Below, piece after piece: positions 43,621 through 52,028 of a stretch of 64,000 bases of DNA. The stretch is from Lachnoclostridium sp. Marseille-P6806 (GTDB lineage: Bacteria; Bacillota; Clostridia; Lachnospirales; Lachnospiraceae): positions 124,001 through 188,000 of the forward strand of contig NZ_LR130577.1 of assembly GCF_900625025.1 (NCBI RefSeq), given 5' to 3'. The position numbers and the translations under genes are program-made. Each line of letters opens with the position of its first letter. Position 1 is the stretch's first letter. Below the pieces are notes generated by a model. The model ran no database searches. It saw nothing but the letters and a program-made list of their open reading frames with translations, and was not told the origin of the DNA.

Positions 43621-44331
43621 ATGAGCTCACTCGCGATGATCACCGCCCGCGGCGGCAGCAAGCGCATCCCGCGCAAAAACATTCAGGAATTCTGCGGAAA
43701 GCCCATCCTGCTGTATTCTATTGAAGCCGCCCTTTGCTCCGGCGTTTTTGACGAGGTCATGGTGTCCACCGACAATGCGGAAATCGCGGCGCTCGCACGG
43801 CGCTCCGGCGCAGCCGTCCCCTTTCTCCGCTCAGAAAAAACAGCCGGCGATTATGCCTCCACCGATGAGGTCATCGCCGAAGTGCTGGACCGGTATGCGC
43901 AGGAGGGCCGGCGCTTTGACCGCTTCGCCTGCCTCTATCCGACTGCGCCGTTCCTCACCCCCGCGCGTCTCCGGGAGGCCATGGCGCTTCTTGACGCACA
44001 CGAGTCGGTGATGCCGGTCGTCGCCTATTCCTATCCGCCCCAACGCTCCGTCGTGATCCGGGAGGGACGCCTTGTCCGGTGCTTCCCCGAATATCTGAAC
44101 GCGCGATCGCAGGACCTCGAGCGCTTCTATCATGACTGCGGCCAGTTCTACTGCTGCAGGACGGAGGCTTTCCTCCGCGATCTCACCACCGATGTCGAGG
44201 ATCTCGCGCCGCTCATTCTGGGCGAGCAGGAGGTACAGGATATCGACACGCCGGAGGACTGGCGCATCGCCGAGGAAAAATACCGCCGTCTCCATCCGGC
44301 GTTCGATGCGGCGCATTCCTCAGACGCGTAA
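43621..44331 (+). CDS. pseF: Pseudaminic acid cytidylyltransferase
   Basis: Activates the nonulosonic acid with CTP to CMP-Pse, the donor for glycosylation. 236 residues; the CMP-nonulosonate synthetase signature ITARGGSKRIPRKNI (7-21) with catalytic Arg and Lys, then VSTDNAEIAALAR, LYPTAPFLTP and the late EVQDIDTPEDW. Length suits PseF rather than longer NeuA proteins. AGAAAGGAG lies eight bases before the ATG. The same run encodes PseI and PseG; PseB, PseC and PseH are not recognisable as separate genes in this window. Confidence 0.83.
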   Translation: MSSLAMITARGGSKRIPRKNIQEFCGKPILLYSIEAALCSGVFDEVMVSTDNAEIAALARRSGAAVPFLRSEKTAGDYASTDEVIAEVLDRYAQEGRRFDRFACLYPTAPFLTPARLREAMALLDAHESVMPVVAYSYPPQRSVVIREGRLVRCFPEYLNARSQDLERFYHDCGQFYCCRTEAFLRDLTTDVEDLAPLILGEQEVQDIDTPEDWRIAEEKYRRLHPAFDAAHSSDA

Positions 44332-44384
44332 CTTGGAATCGTAAAAATACAGGGCCCGGACGGCAGCCGGAAAAGAGGCAGAAT

Positions 44385-45578
44385 TTGAAAACTCCCTACT
44401 ACTACATCAGCGAGACGGTTCTCGACGAGGACGTCGCCGTTCTGCGGCAGCTTCTCCGGACGCACTGGAAAAACGCCGCCGTCGGCTATTCCGTCAAGAC
44501 CAATTCCCTCCCGTGGCTCCTCTCCCATCTTAAGGGTCAGGGGCTCCGGGCGGAGATCGTGTCGGACTTTGAGTACGAAATCGCGCGGGCCGCGGGCTTT
44601 GCGCCGTCGCAGATGATTTACAACGGTCCCATCAAGGACGCCGCCGTCTCGGATGCGATCCTCAGAGCCGGAGGACTCGTGAATCTGGACTCCGAGAAGG
44701 AGATCGCGCATCTGGAAAACAGCTCTCCGGTCGGCGCGGACGCTCCCGTGCGCCGTGTCGGTCTGCGCGTCAACTGCGACATGCACCGCCTCGTCCCCGG
44801 GGAAACGTCGTCGGGTGAAGAGACAAGCCGCTTCGGCTACTGCTATGAGGACGGCGGGCTCGCGGATGTGATCGCCCGCCTCCGAAAGCTCCCGGATGTC
44901 GAAATCTGCGGCCTCCACCTCCACTGCACGACGCACACCCGCTCTGTCGCCGGCTTCCGCGCTCTCGCCCGCTTTGCCGGGGAGCTCCGGGACGCTTTCG
45001 GCCTGACACTCAGCTACGTCGATCTGGGCGGCGGCTTCTGGGGCGGCGTACCCGGCAGACCGGATTTTCGGGACTATATTCCTGCCATTGCCTCCGAGCT
45101 GTCCCGCTTCTTTAATCCGGAAGCCACGACGCTCATCCTCGAGCCGGGCGTCTCTCTCGTCTCCCGCTGCTCGAGCTTTGTCACCACGGTGCGGGAGGTG
45201 AAGCGGCTCCGCGGCGAAGTCTTCGCCGTCACCGACGGGGGCCGCGTCCATCTCAATCCGCAGGTAACGCGGCGGCGCTATCCTCACCACACCGTCTATC
45301 TCGATCATGACCGGGAGATCGTGCCGCGGCAGATGATCTGCGGCTACACCTGCATGGAATACGACCGCCTCTTTGAGGAGACGGACGCCCCCGCTCTCCG
45401 CCCCGGCGACCGCGTCGTCTATGACCTCGCGGGCGGCTACACGCTCTGCCTCGCCCCGCAGTTCATACAAGGGCTCCCCGCCGTCTATATCGGCAAAGCC
45501 GACGGCTCCGTCCTCACGGCGCGCGAAGCATGGGGCGCGGCGGAATATCTGCAGAAATGCCGCTTTGAAACGCTCTGA
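44385..45578 (+). CDS. PLP-dependent decarboxylase, fold type III (DapDC-like)
   Basis: A 397-residue alanine-racemase-fold decarboxylase related to diaminopimelate and carboxynorspermidine decarboxylases. The PLP lysine is Lys38 in VGYSVKTNS. The barrel shows GLHLHCTTHT, YVDLGGGFWGG and LEPGVSLVSR. The second-subunit catalytic motif CMEYD (Cys near 323) matches CEx(x)D of active decarboxylases. It starts with TTG, with AGAGG seven bases ahead. Its place between pseF and pseI suggests the product, an amine from an amino acid, enters glycan or nonulosonate chemistry; the substrate is unknown. Confidence 0.75.
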   Translation: MKTPYYYISETVLDEDVAVLRQLLRTHWKNAAVGYSVKTNSLPWLLSHLKGQGLRAEIVSDFEYEIARAAGFAPSQMIYNGPIKDAAVSDAILRAGGLVNLDSEKEIAHLENSSPVGADAPVRRVGLRVNCDMHRLVPGETSSGEETSRFGYCYEDGGLADVIARLRKLPDVEICGLHLHCTTHTRSVAGFRALARFAGELRDAFGLTLSYVDLGGGFWGGVPGRPDFRDYIPAIASELSRFFNPEATTLILEPGVSLVSRCSSFVTTVREVKRLRGEVFAVTDGGRVHLNPQVTRRRYPHHTVYLDHDREIVPRQMICGYTCMEYDRLFEETDAPALRPGDRVVYDLAGGYTLCLAPQFIQGLPAVYIGKADGSVLTAREAWGAAEYLQKCRFETL

Positions 45579-45602
45579 AAGATTTTGAAAGGACAAGCTC
45601 AT

Positions 45603-46673
45603 ATGACGCTCAGCAAAGCACCCCGCCGGCAGATCTGCATCGGCTCGCACCACATCGGAAAGGATGATCCGGTGTACATCGTCGCGGAGATGTCCGCGAA
45701 CCATCTTCAAAGCTATGACCGGGCTCTGGAAATCCTCCGCGCCGCAAAGGAGGCCGGAGCCGACGCCATCAAGCTCCAGACCTATACCGCCGACACCATC
45801 ACGCTCGACAGCGACGAGCCCTGCTTCCGCATCACGGGAGGGACTCTCTGGGACGGCACCACGCTGCACCGCCTCTATGAGGAGGCCTATACCCCGTGGG
45901 AGTGGCAGCCGAAGCTCTGCGAGGAGGCGGCCGCGCTCGGCCTCGACTGTTTTTCCTCCCCCTTTGATCCGACTGCGGTCCGCTTCATGGAAGACATGAA
46001 TATGCCGGCCTACAAAATTGCTTCCTATGAAATTACGGACATTCCGCTCATCCGCGAGATCGCGCAGAAAGGAAAGCCCGTCATTTTTGCGACCGGCGTC
46101 GCGACGGCGGACGACATCCGTCTTGCCCTCGAGACCTGTCTCGCCGAGGGCAACGACCGGCTCGTTCTCCTGAAATGCGTGAGCGCCTATCCCACGCCCT
46201 ACGAAGATATGAATCTCAATATGATTCCCACGCTCGCAAAGGAATACGGGGTGATTACGGGACTGTCCGACCATTCACCCGGCTCCGCCGCCGCTGTGGC
46301 TGCCGTTGCGCTGGGTGCCCGCATGGTGGAAAAGCACCTCACTCTCCGGCGCGCCGACGGCGGCCCGGATGGCGCATTCTCCATGGAGCCGGAGGAGTTT
46401 GCGCGGATGGCAGCCGATATCCGCATTGTCGAGAAAGCGCTCGGCCTCTCCGACTACGCTCTCACGCCCCAGCAGGAGGCGGAGCGCTCCGGCGTCCGCT
46501 CTCTCTTCGTGGTGGCGGATATCCGCGCGGGCGAAGCGCTCACCACGGACAACATCCGGTCCATCCGCCCCGGGGACGGCCTGCCTCCGAAAGAGCTCGG
46601 CCGTGTTCTCGGCCGCGTGGCCGCCCGGGATCTTTTCCGCGGAAAGCCTCTGCAGGAAGGAGATTTCCTATGA
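45603..46673 (+). CDS. pseI: Pseudaminic acid synthase
   Basis: Condenses phosphoenolpyruvate with 2,4-diacetamido-2,4,6-trideoxy-L-altrose to give pseudaminic acid. 356 residues: a NeuB-type TIM barrel (YIVAEMSANHLQSYDRAL, AIKLQTYTADTI, SSPFDPTAVRFME, GLSDHSPGSAAAVAA, EKHLTLRRADGGPDGAFS) and a C-terminal SAF/antifreeze-like domain (SLFVVADIRAGEALTTDNI). AAAGGA before ATG 45603 decides the start. The stop overlaps the pseG start (ATGA). Confidence 0.88.
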   Translation: MTLSKAPRRQICIGSHHIGKDDPVYIVAEMSANHLQSYDRALEILRAAKEAGADAIKLQTYTADTITLDSDEPCFRITGGTLWDGTTLHRLYEEAYTPWEWQPKLCEEAAALGLDCFSSPFDPTAVRFMEDMNMPAYKIASYEITDIPLIREIAQKGKPVIFATGVATADDIRLALETCLAEGNDRLVLLKCVSAYPTPYEDMNLNMIPTLAKEYGVITGLSDHSPGSAAAVAAVALGARMVEKHLTLRRADGGPDGAFSMEPEEFARMAADIRIVEKALGLSDYALTPQQEAERSGVRSLFVVADIRAGEALTTDNIRSIRPGDGLPPKELGRVLGRVAARDLFRGKPLQEGDFL

Positions 46674-47746
46674 TCCGCATCGGCGTCCGCACCGACGGCA
46701 ACGCCGAAATCGCAACCGGACATCTCCGTCGCTGTCTCACCGTCGCCGATGCGCTGACGGATCGTGCCGAGGTCGTTTTCTATGTTTCCGACGAAGAGAG
46801 CGCCGCCCTCCTCCGCCAGTTTTCCTCCCGTTTCCCCGTGTATATCACCGGGACAGATTACCGCGCCCCAAAGGAAAACGCCGCGGACTACGCGCGGCCG
46901 GAGCTTCCGGAGCTTCTCCTCGTCGATTCCTATTCTCTGACAGAGGAGTGGCTGCGTTTTCTCTCCGGGCTTGCCCCGGTCTGTTATCTCGATGATCTGA
47001 TGCTCTTTGATTACCCGGCGGCGCTCGTCGTAAACTATGACCCCGCGCCGCCCTCCGCCTTTTACCGCTCCGCGGAACAGCTCCTTGCCGGTCCGCAGTA
47101 CGCCCCGCTCCGGCCGGAATTTGCCGCAGCCGGCGCCGCGTACCATGTAAGAGAGATCGTGCGCGACGTTCTGATCACCACCGGCGGAACAGACCCTCTG
47201 GACATAACCGGACGCCTCGCGGAGGCGCTCGCCGCCGGCTTCGGGAAAAATACGGACCGCAGACTGTCCGGCGGGGCCCTTTCCGCACCGCTTTGCATTC
47301 ACATGGTCTCCGGCGCGCGGAATATACACCGAAGCCGCCTTATGGCGCTCGCAGAGCGCTTTCCCTCCCTCTGCTTTCACGAAAATGTTGAGGACATGGC
47401 GGCTCTCATGGCCTCCTGCGACCTCGCCGTAACCGCCGCAGGTACGACGCTCTGCGAGCTCTGCGCCGTGGGCGTGCCCGCCGTTTCTTTCTGTATGGCA
47501 GACAACCAGAAGACACAGGCCGCCGCGTTTGACCGGCTCGGCGCCGTCCCCTGCTGCACCGGTCTCCCGGAGATTCTTCATTGGATTCATACCGCGGCGG
47601 CGCCGGGAAGCCTCGACGCCCGCAGAGCGCAGTCCGCCCGCATGCGCACCGTCACCGACGGCCGCGGCGCCTCCCGGATCGCGGACGCACTGCTTTGCAC
47701 CGCCGCCCGCGGACGCCGCCTCCCGGACCGCACGGATATACCGTGA
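46670..47746 (+). CDS. pseG: UDP-2,4-diacetamido-2,4,6-trideoxy-L-altropyranose hydrolase
   Basis: Removes UDP to free the altrose derivative used by PseI. 358 residues of GT-B-like fold: IGVRTDGNAEIATGHLRRC (His in TGHLRRC as proposed catalytic region), VLITTGGTDPLD, and the nucleotide-binding TAAGTTLCELCAVGVPAV. GGAAGGAG precedes the ATG and the start overlaps pseI by four bases. Related SpsG proteins share the fold, so the exact sugar could differ. Confidence 0.83.
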   Translation: MIRIGVRTDGNAEIATGHLRRCLTVADALTDRAEVVFYVSDEESAALLRQFSSRFPVYITGTDYRAPKENAADYARPELPELLLVDSYSLTEEWLRFLSGLAPVCYLDDLMLFDYPAALVVNYDPAPPSAFYRSAEQLLAGPQYAPLRPEFAAAGAAYHVREIVRDVLITTGGTDPLDITGRLAEALAAGFGKNTDRRLSGGALSAPLCIHMVSGARNIHRSRLMALAERFPSLCFHENVEDMAALMASCDLAVTAAGTTLCELCAVGVPAVSFCMADNQKTQAAAFDRLGAVPCCTGLPEILHWIHTAAAPGSLDARRAQSARMRTVTDGRGASRIADALLCTAARGRRLPDRTDIP

Positions 47747-47791
47747 ATCATAAGAGCCGTCAAGCATAAATAATTTATGGAGCTTTCGCCT

Positions 47792-50203
47792 ATGTACCGT
47801 TCGCCGCAACATCCAAAGCGCCCGGCCCCGCGTCCGCTGCGGCCGGCCTCCGATATCTGTCTGCTCCGCACGGCCGCGCTCTGCGCTCTCCTCTCCGCCC
47901 TCTCTTTCGGCTGGTATATCTTGAAAAACGGCGGTTTCTTTTCGCTCAGCGACGACTTCAACGTCCAGCAGCTCCCTTTCTTTGCCGCCATGCGAAACAC
48001 GCTGTTCTCCGGCGGATGGGACAGCTGGGTCTGGAATCTGGATCTCGGCACCGCCCTCATCCCGGGGTTTTCTTTCTACGGTCTCGGGAGCCCGTTTTTC
48101 TGGCTCATCGCACCGTTCCCCGCCCCCGCGATCCCCTACCTTGCCGGCCCTCTCTATATTCTCCGCTACACCGCGGCCGGCGCGTTCTCCTATCTCTATT
48201 TCCGACGCTTTGTCTCCCGAAAGAACCGGTGCTTTGCGCAGCTCGGCGCTGTTCTCTACGCATTCTGCGGCTTCCAGAGCGTGAATCTGATCTATCAGTT
48301 TCACGACGCGGCCGCTCTGTTCCCTCTCCTCCTCATCGCTCTTGAAAGCGCTATGGGAGAACGGGATCAGAGTCTCTCCCCCGGCCGCGGCGCGCCGCGC
48401 CGCAGAACGCTCCCCGGCTTTCTTCTTTTTTCCGCAGCCGTCGCCCTGAACTGCGTCAATAATTACTATTGCTTTGTGCAGGACGTGTTTTTTCTCCTGC
48501 TCTATTTTCTGCTGCGCTTCCGGCGAAGACCGGCAGAAAAGCTCCGCGCCGCGCTTCGTCTTCTGGCCAGCGGCGTTCTCGGCGTCTCCATGGCCGGTTT
48601 TCTGTTTGTCCCCAGCATTCTCTATGTCCGCTCCAGTCCCCGGGCGTTCTCGCTTTTCCCGCTCACGAGGGACAGCTTTTTTTACCCGTTCCGCTTTTCT
48701 CTTATGTATCTGAAAGGCCTCCTCATGCCCGCCGAGGCCATGTCGGATCAGAGCGCGATCTTTCCGTTCAATTATGATTCGGCCTCCTGCTACCTGCCTC
48801 TCATCGGCATGACGCTTGTGCTCGCCTACATGCTGCGCCGGAGAGACCGTCTGAGCGCCCTGCTCGGCCTCCTCCTGCTCTGCTCCTTTGTTCCGATCCT
48901 GTCCTCGGCTTTCGCCCTGTTTTCAGCGGATTACAAGCGCTGGTGGTACGCCCTCGCCCTGATGTGCGTCCTCGCCTCCGTCCGGGTGCTGTGCCGGCCG
49001 GAGGATTATCCCGTCCGGGCATCCGCCGCGGTCAATCTTCTCCTCATACTGCTCCTGTATCTTGCCGCGCGCTTCATGCGGCTCCCCGGAAGCTTCTGGC
49101 CGGAAACCCTCGTGTACCACAGCCTGCGGCTCACCCTGTTCTCGGTGATCGCCGCCCTCGGAATCTGCGCCGCCGCGATTTTCCTGCGCATGCTTCCGAA
49201 GCACCGGGCCGCCGGAATACGGTTCCTCACCATAGGAATCTCGCTCTCTGCCCTCGTCACCACCTTTCTTTCCATCCGCTTTTATCTGCGGGAGGATCAG
49301 GCGCCGGAGACATATCTCACGGATTATCTTCTGGGCACGGAGCTCCGTGTGCACAATCCGCAGTACCGGTACACGACGAATGACAACGTCCTTACGCTCA
49401 CCGGGGAGGCCGCCGGAACCGGCAGCTTTTCCTCCACGGTTTCCCACGCCGTCACCCGCTTTGACGAGGTCTTTGACTACTACTCCCCCACCCTGCGGAT
49501 GGACGTCACACAGGTTCCCGGGCTGCGCGAGCTCCTCGGCGCGGGATACCTTCTCTCGGATTCCGTTTCGGATCCCGCCTCCGCTCTTGAAACTCTGGAG
49601 ATCCGCGGAAAGACCTACTATATTGTCAGTCTCCCCGCCTCTCTCATCGGCTACGCCGTGCAGAACACCATCTCCCGTGAGGAGCTCCGCTGTCTTGACC
49701 TCAGCCTGCGCGGGATCGCGATGCTGGACTGCGCCGTCATCGACCCGGATAAGGAGGAAGAGGCGGCAGACTTCGCTCCCCTGCGGAGCGTCGCGGAAAC
49801 CGATTTCGAACGCTCCATCTTCGATTACTGCGCGCGCAACGCCGAAAACGCGGTATCGGACTTTACCCGGAGCACGGGCGGCTTTTCCTGCACCGCCGAT
49901 TATGAGCAGAACCGCGCCGTCTATTTCAGCGTGCCGAATGACGAGGGCTGGACGGCATACATCGACGGCACGGAGACGGAAATTCTCGATTCCGCAGGCA
50001 TGATGCTGCTCCTTGTCCCCGCGGGAGAGCACCGCATCGAATTCCGTTACCGCACGCCGGGATTCCGCGCCGGCGCGCTGCTTTCCATCTGCTCCTCGGC
50101 GCTGTTTATCATGGCCGGGATATGGTACTATAAAAGACAGCAGTATCCGGAACCGTCCACCACAGCACCCGAAACAGGAGGAAATCATTATGAAGCTCTG
50201 TAA
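47792..50203 (+). CDS. YfhO-family membrane glycosyltransferase-like protein
   Basis: About 803 residues with 12-13 membrane helices and a C-terminal extracytoplasmic domain. The first outer loop has the family's GGFFSLSDDFNVQQLPFF with paired Asp, and FHDAAALFPLLL follows. YfhO and relatives are GT-C-like proteins that glycosylate cell-wall polymers from undecaprenyl-phosphate sugars. The C-terminal part (YFSVPNDEGWTAYIDGTETE) is the family's beta-rich end. ATG 47792 has GGAG ahead; ATG 47777 lacks a ribosome site. Confidence 0.8.
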   Translation: MYRSPQHPKRPAPRPLRPASDICLLRTAALCALLSALSFGWYILKNGGFFSLSDDFNVQQLPFFAAMRNTLFSGGWDSWVWNLDLGTALIPGFSFYGLGSPFFWLIAPFPAPAIPYLAGPLYILRYTAAGAFSYLYFRRFVSRKNRCFAQLGAVLYAFCGFQSVNLIYQFHDAAALFPLLLIALESAMGERDQSLSPGRGAPRRRTLPGFLLFSAAVALNCVNNYYCFVQDVFFLLLYFLLRFRRRPAEKLRAALRLLASGVLGVSMAGFLFVPSILYVRSSPRAFSLFPLTRDSFFYPFRFSLMYLKGLLMPAEAMSDQSAIFPFNYDSASCYLPLIGMTLVLAYMLRRRDRLSALLGLLLLCSFVPILSSAFALFSADYKRWWYALALMCVLASVRVLCRPEDYPVRASAAVNLLLILLLYLAARFMRLPGSFWPETLVYHSLRLTLFSVIAALGICAAAIFLRMLPKHRAAGIRFLTIGISLSALVTTFLSIRFYLREDQAPETYLTDYLLGTELRVHNPQYRYTTNDNVLTLTGEAAGTGSFSSTVSHAVTRFDEVFDYYSPTLRMDVTQVPGLRELLGAGYLLSDSVSDPASALETLEIRGKTYYIVSLPASLIGYAVQNTISREELRCLDLSLRGIAMLDCAVIDPDKEEEAADFAPLRSVAETDFERSIFDYCARNAENAVSDFTRSTGGFSCTADYEQNRAVYFSVPNDEGWTAYIDGTETEILDSAGMMLLLVPAGEHRIEFRYRTPGFRAGALLSICSSALFIMAGIWYYKRQQYPEPSTTAPETGGNHYEAL

Positions 50204-50771
50204 TCAATGCGGCGCCCCTGCCGAAGATGACGTAAAATTCTGTGCGAACTGCGGCGCCCCTTTCGCTGCTGAAAAGAAAGAAACCGCCGTAAAGGATGAG
50301 ACCGCAGCCGAGGCAGAAGCCGCCGCTCCCAAGACGGATGAGCAGCCGCAGGGCAGCGCCGCAGGGACTTCCGGCGAGGACGCACCGGCGCAGGACGGCG
50401 CGGCAGAAGCGCCTGACGGCAACCGCCGCGCAGAAGAAGCAAAAACACATTATGAGCATGTGGAGGGTGAGGTCATGAGCGAAAACGGCGCTCCCGTTTC
50501 TTCCAATAGTACGTCATTTGGCATTGTCGCCTATATTACATGGATCGGTCTTCTGATCGCCTTTCTTGCCGGGGACCGGAACGATCCGTATCTGCGCTTT
50601 CATCTGAATCAGTCCCTCGTCATCAATCTCTTCGGACTGGTCGGCCTTGTTCCGGTCATCGGCTGGATCTGCAGAATCTTTGTTTTTGTCTGCTGGATTA
50701 TCGCGATCATCGGCGCAGCGCAGGGGCAGAAAAAAGAGGTTCCGCTTCTGGGCAGCATTCACATTCTGTAA
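50190..50771 (+). CDS. Zinc-ribbon membrane protein
   Basis: 193 residues: an N-terminal zinc ribbon with two CxxC pairs (MKLCNQCGAPAEDDVKFCAN then CGAP), an acidic Ala/Glu/Pro-rich linker (about 25-100), then a DUF4870-like membrane domain of about three helices (FGIVAYITWIGLLIAFLAGD, FHLNQSLVINLFGLVGLVPV). AGGAGG precedes ATG 50190; it overlaps the YfhO gene by 14 bases. Function is unknown; such proteins are common in Firmicutes. Confidence 0.78.
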   Translation: MKLCNQCGAPAEDDVKFCANCGAPFAAEKKETAVKDETAAEAEAAAPKTDEQPQGSAAGTSGEDAPAQDGAAEAPDGNRRAEEAKTHYEHVEGEVMSENGAPVSSNSTSFGIVAYITWIGLLIAFLAGDRNDPYLRFHLNQSLVINLFGLVGLVPVIGWICRIFVFVCWIIAIIGAAQGQKKEVPLLGSIHIL

Positions 50772-50776
50772 AACGT

Positions 50777-51961
50777 ATGAAATCAGATATTTCCACCGCA
50801 AAACGCGTTTTTTTCATGATCATGGACAGCTTCGGCATCGGCGCCGCCCCGGACGCCGCCGCGTTCGGGGACGAGGGCTCCGATACTCTCCGTGCAGTCT
50901 CGGGGAGTCCGCGTCTGTTCTGTCCGAATCTCGCGCGGCTCGGCCTCTTTGCCATTGAGGGCACCGAGGAGGCGCAGCCGGCCTTTCTGGACGCCCTGTC
51001 CGGCGAATGTGCCGGCTCCTACGGACGTCTCCGGGAGCTCTCCGCCGGAAAAGACACCATCATCGGCCACTGGGAGCTCGCAGGTCTTGTCAGCGCAAAG
51101 CCCATGCCCGTCTTCCCGGAGGGCTTTCCCGCGGACTTCATCGCCGCCTTTGAAAAGGCGGTCGGACACCGCTGTATCGTGAACCGCCCCTATTCTGGCA
51201 CAAAGGTGATCGAGGAGTACGGGGAACAGGCGCTGAGAGAAAATGCGCTGATCGTCTACACCAGCGCCGACAGCGTCTTTCAGATCGCGGCGAATGAGAG
51301 TCAGATTCCGGTCGAAGAGCTGTATCGCTGCTGTGAAATCGCACGGAATATGCTGACGGGCGATCTCGCCGTCGGCCGCGTCATTGCCCGCCCCTTTGAG
51401 GGTACCGACCGGAAGAGCTTCCGCCGCACGGAGCGGCGGCACGACTACGCACTCTCGCCCCCGGCTCCGACCATGCTGGATATCCTCCGGGATGCCGGCA
51501 GGGACGTAATCGGCGTCGGAAAAATCGGCGATATCTTCAACGGACAGGGCCTCACCGAATCGCATCGGACCACCGGAAATCTGGACGGCCTCATCACCAC
51601 CGATGAGATTGCAGCGCGGAACGACTGGAGCGGCCTTTGCTTTGTCAATCTTGTGGACTTCGACATGCTCTACGGCCACCGCAGAAACATCGACGGCTAC
51701 GCGCAGGCGGTCACGGACTTCGATGCATGGCTCTCGATTTTTATGGACAGCATGTGCGAGGATGATCTGCTGGTCATTTCCGCCGATCACGGCTGCGATC
51801 CGTCCTTTTCCGCCCATACGGATCATACCCGCGAATATGTTCCGCTTCTGATGTACGGCTGCGGCGTCGAAAAGGGCAGAGATCTCGGGACGGTCGACGG
51901 CTTCGGCTTCGCGGCGGAAACCATTCTGCGCGCGCTCGGCACAGAGTGCCGTACGGCCTGA
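50777..51961 (+). CDS. deoB: Phosphopentomutase
   Basis: Interconverts (deoxy)ribose 1-phosphate and 5-phosphate in nucleoside breakdown. 394 residues of the alkaline-phosphatase superfamily: metal ligand Asp in FFMIMDSFGIGAAPDA, the catalytic Thr in GKDTIIGHWEL, GKIGDIFNGQGLTE, and metal ligands in NLVDFDMLYGHRRN and ISADHGCDPSF. No clear ribosome site precedes ATG 50777, five bases after the zinc-ribbon gene, so coupling is possible. deoC is two genes further on. Confidence 0.93.
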   Translation: MKSDISTAKRVFFMIMDSFGIGAAPDAAAFGDEGSDTLRAVSGSPRLFCPNLARLGLFAIEGTEEAQPAFLDALSGECAGSYGRLRELSAGKDTIIGHWELAGLVSAKPMPVFPEGFPADFIAAFEKAVGHRCIVNRPYSGTKVIEEYGEQALRENALIVYTSADSVFQIAANESQIPVEELYRCCEIARNMLTGDLAVGRVIARPFEGTDRKSFRRTERRHDYALSPPAPTMLDILRDAGRDVIGVGKIGDIFNGQGLTESHRTTGNLDGLITTDEIAARNDWSGLCFVNLVDFDMLYGHRRNIDGYAQAVTDFDAWLSIFMDSMCEDDLLVISADHGCDPSFSAHTDHTREYVPLLMYGCGVEKGRDLGTVDGFGFAAETILRALGTECRTA

Positions 51962-52028
51962 GGAAAGGAGCGCGTCCGGCACTTTTTTCTCTTTTCACTC
52001 ATATGCCCATACGGAGGTTTTCATTCTC

